In this document: positions 13,250-14,783 of the stretch, in pieces
Position numbering within the stretch: position 1 is the first letter of the stretch
Layout: the number at the start of each line of letters is the position of its first letter
Assembly (NCBI GenBank): GCA_030377945.1
Contig: JAUCGD010000070.1
Location: 1 to 14,783 of the forward strand
Origin: Desulfobacterales bacterium HSG17
GTDB lineage: Bacteria > Desulfobacterota > Desulfobacteria > Desulfobacterales > Desulfococcaceae
Direction of reading: 5' to 3'
DNA length: 14,783 nucleotides
The notes under the pieces: model-generated
What the model saw: the letters and a program-made list of their open reading frames with translations, nothing else
What the model was told of the DNA's origin: nothing
The model's database searches: none
Program-made: the position numbers and the translations under genes

Positions 13250-14783
13250 TTATTTTTTACCCACAACCTTTTCCAGTTCAGCACGGGAAACTCCGATGTC
13301 ACTTTTTTTCCTTGCCAGGGAAAGTCTCACATTAAGCCAGTTTGTGTATGAACCGATTACATCAGCAAAAGATACACTGCCGGATTCATAACCCCGTGTT
13401 GATACGTCAAGGGCTGACTTTGAAAGGTCAATAATAGTGTTTTGAAAAAGGGCGGCTTCCCTGATGGATTTATCCAGTTCAAACCAGGTATTGCGTACCA
13501 TGTTGTTTGTTGCTGTTTCAGCTTTTTTTAAATCTTGTTTCAGGGCATCAAGGGTCTGCCTGGTCTGGTTTAACCATGCATTATTGGTTCCAAACCAGGG
13601 CTTTTGGGGCAGCCCTGCCCCTATTGAAGCAGATGTGGTTTCAGGAAAAGCCGGTTTCATTGCAAAAGAGCCTGTCTGCACAGCAGCCTCATCTTCATAA
13701 TATGACAGGTTAAGGGTGAAGTTTGGTAAAATCATGGTCTCAGCTATTTCTATCATATTTTCCATTTTAGCGATCATTGCCTGCATTCGGCGGAGTTCCT
13801 GCCTGTTTTTTCCTGCTTTTTTGTAAAGACTGTCAAGGGATTGAATTTTTCTTCCAGGATTTTGGGAAGTCGGTTTTCCTATACCTGTTCCTGAAGGCAG
13901 ATCCATGAGAGCTACAAGAGCGGATTCAAGATTTTTTTGTTTTTCGCGAAGAGTTATCAGGTTTTCTTCCAGAATTTGTGTTTTTATTGTCACCTTGATA
14001 ATATCCTGAAAACTTGTTTTTCCTGCTTTGTAGCGGGTATTGGCAACAGATTCAAGGCGGCGGAACATTTCCAGGGTTTCTGAGATAATGCCTTTAGCCT
14101 TGTGAATGTAAACAAGATTCCAATAGACTTTTTCTGCATTGGTTATTGCATCACGCCTGGCAATTTCCAGGTTTTCCTTTGCTGCGGTAACAGACTGGTT
14201 TACAACCTGTCCTTTAAGGGCAGTGACACCGGGAAAAGGGAATTTCATTTTTATTGAATCTTTTCCGCGCATTGGGCCGATACCGTTCATAAGTCCTTCT
14301 GTAAATGCAGTATATTGTCGGAGGGTTTCATCCAGGTTTGAAACCTGAGTAAAGGATTCCATCTCAGCCCTGACCTTTTTCCGGGCAGATTTTATTCCGG
14401 CATTTCTAAGCAGGGTAAATATTTCCAGAGTTTCCAGGGTAAATCCTTTTTTTAAAATACCAATCGTTCTATCTTTATCTGATGATGCAGATTCCAGTTT
14501 TTTCAAAGCCTGTGCATCAGGCTGATAAAATGAGTTTTCATCTCCAAAGGTTTTCAGACTCTTTTCCCAGTCTGATTTTAAAGAATTTATGGCGGATTTT
14601 TCATTGTTAAAATTTTCATTTTCTTTTTTCGTAATTTTTTGAGTTTGCTCAGTTTCCGTAAGGCTTTGAAAATATGCAGGAGGTTCATATTTATCCATTT
14701 CATTTTTCATGTCCCAATATCCGCCAAAAGTGGGAATTGCAGAAAAAAGGATCAGAATATTAATGAAGAATACTGGATAAAGT
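13250..14783 (-). CDS. cusC: TolC-like outer-membrane channel of the copper pump (5' end outside window)
   Basis: The outer-membrane component of the tripartite pump. Although an ATG occurs at 14710, the frame stays open to the window edge and encodes LYPVFFINILILFSAIPTF just before it, a hydrophobic signal-peptide core, so the true start is outside. The protein shows two outer-membrane efflux repeats: long amphipathic helices at about 100-290 and 300-480 of the part after the ATG, each with typical channel phrases (AGKTSFQDIIKV; YESGSVSFADVIGSYTNWL). No Cys is visible at the end of the signal segment, so the lipid anchor of E. coli CusC is not evident. The N-terminal 80 residues are charged and low in recognisable structure. 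The stop is 20 bases before the chosen cusB start. Assignment as CusC rests mainly on the operon. Confidence 0.85.
   Translation of the reverse strand, partial: LYPVFFINILILFSAIPTFGGYWDMKNEMDKYEPPAYFQSLTETEQTQKITKKENENFNNEKSAINSLKSDWEKSLKTFGDENSFYQPDAQALKKLESASSDKDRTIGILKKGFTLETLEIFTLLRNAGIKSARKKVRAEMESFTQVSNLDETLRQYTAFTEGLMNGIGPMRGKDSIKMKFPFPGVTALKGQVVNQSVTAAKENLEIARRDAITNAEKVYWNLVYIHKAKGIISETLEMFRRLESVANTRYKAGKTSFQDIIKVTIKTQILEENLITLREKQKNLESALVALMDLPSGTGIGKPTSQNPGRKIQSLDSLYKKAGKNRQELRRMQAMIAKMENMIEIAETMILPNFTLNLSYYEDEAAVQTGSFAMKPAFPETTSASIGAGLPQKPWFGTNNAWLNQTRQTLDALKQDLKKAETATNNMVRNTWFELDKSIREAALFQNTIIDLSKSALDVSTRGYESGSVSFADVIGSYTNWLNVRLSLARKKSDIGVSRAELEKVVGKK

Overview
The window looks like accessory chromosome of a Gram-negative bacterium with fairly low GC. 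My best guess is a sulfate-reducing Desulfobacterota lineage of the filamentous or magnetotactic kind. This rests on the combination of PD-(D/E)XK-fused AAA ATPases, lamin-tail/calcium-repeat surface proteins, many palindromic intergenic repeats and a CusCBA operon; it is inference and no taxonomic marker is present.

Left part (1-2900, + strand): the tail of a DDE-type transposase that runs off the left edge; a 400-base gene-free gap; an intact antitoxin gene overlapping a PIN-domain toxin that has lost its middle and changed frame; a nested palindrome; and the frameshifted, 5'-truncated remnant of a secreted protein (Ig-like, lamin tail, calcium-binding repeat, C-terminal anchor). This segment is decaying and repeat-rich.

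Middle (2900-7600): two minus-strand genes encode different AAA-type ATPases that both end in a PD-(D/E)XK nuclease-like domain. Their coding sequences are not obviously homologous, yet the about 230 bases in front of each, including a -35/-10 pair, two tandem hairpins and the start codon, are copies of one cassette. One copy has been lengthened by an approximately 168-bp palindromic element inserted at the -10 box. A third piece of the same repeat lies before the broken surface-protein gene. A ParD-like/RelE-like toxin-antitoxin pair follows on the + strand.

Right part (7584-14783, minus strand): a copper/silver efflux operon read right to left: cusC (outer-membrane channel, 5' end outside the window), cusB (periplasmic adaptor with metal-binding modules), cusA (inner-membrane RND pump with all three metal-relay methionines) and a small secreted His/Met-rich protein, probably a periplasmic metal buffer or chaperone. 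The three pump subunits would form an envelope-spanning complex exporting Cu(I)/Ag(I). A perfect 11-bp hairpin separates this operon from the convergent toxin-antitoxin pair.

The most interesting features are the shared promoter-leader cassette with compensatory base changes, the nested palindromic elements, and a 36-residue tandem duplication plus extra membrane pair in CusA.
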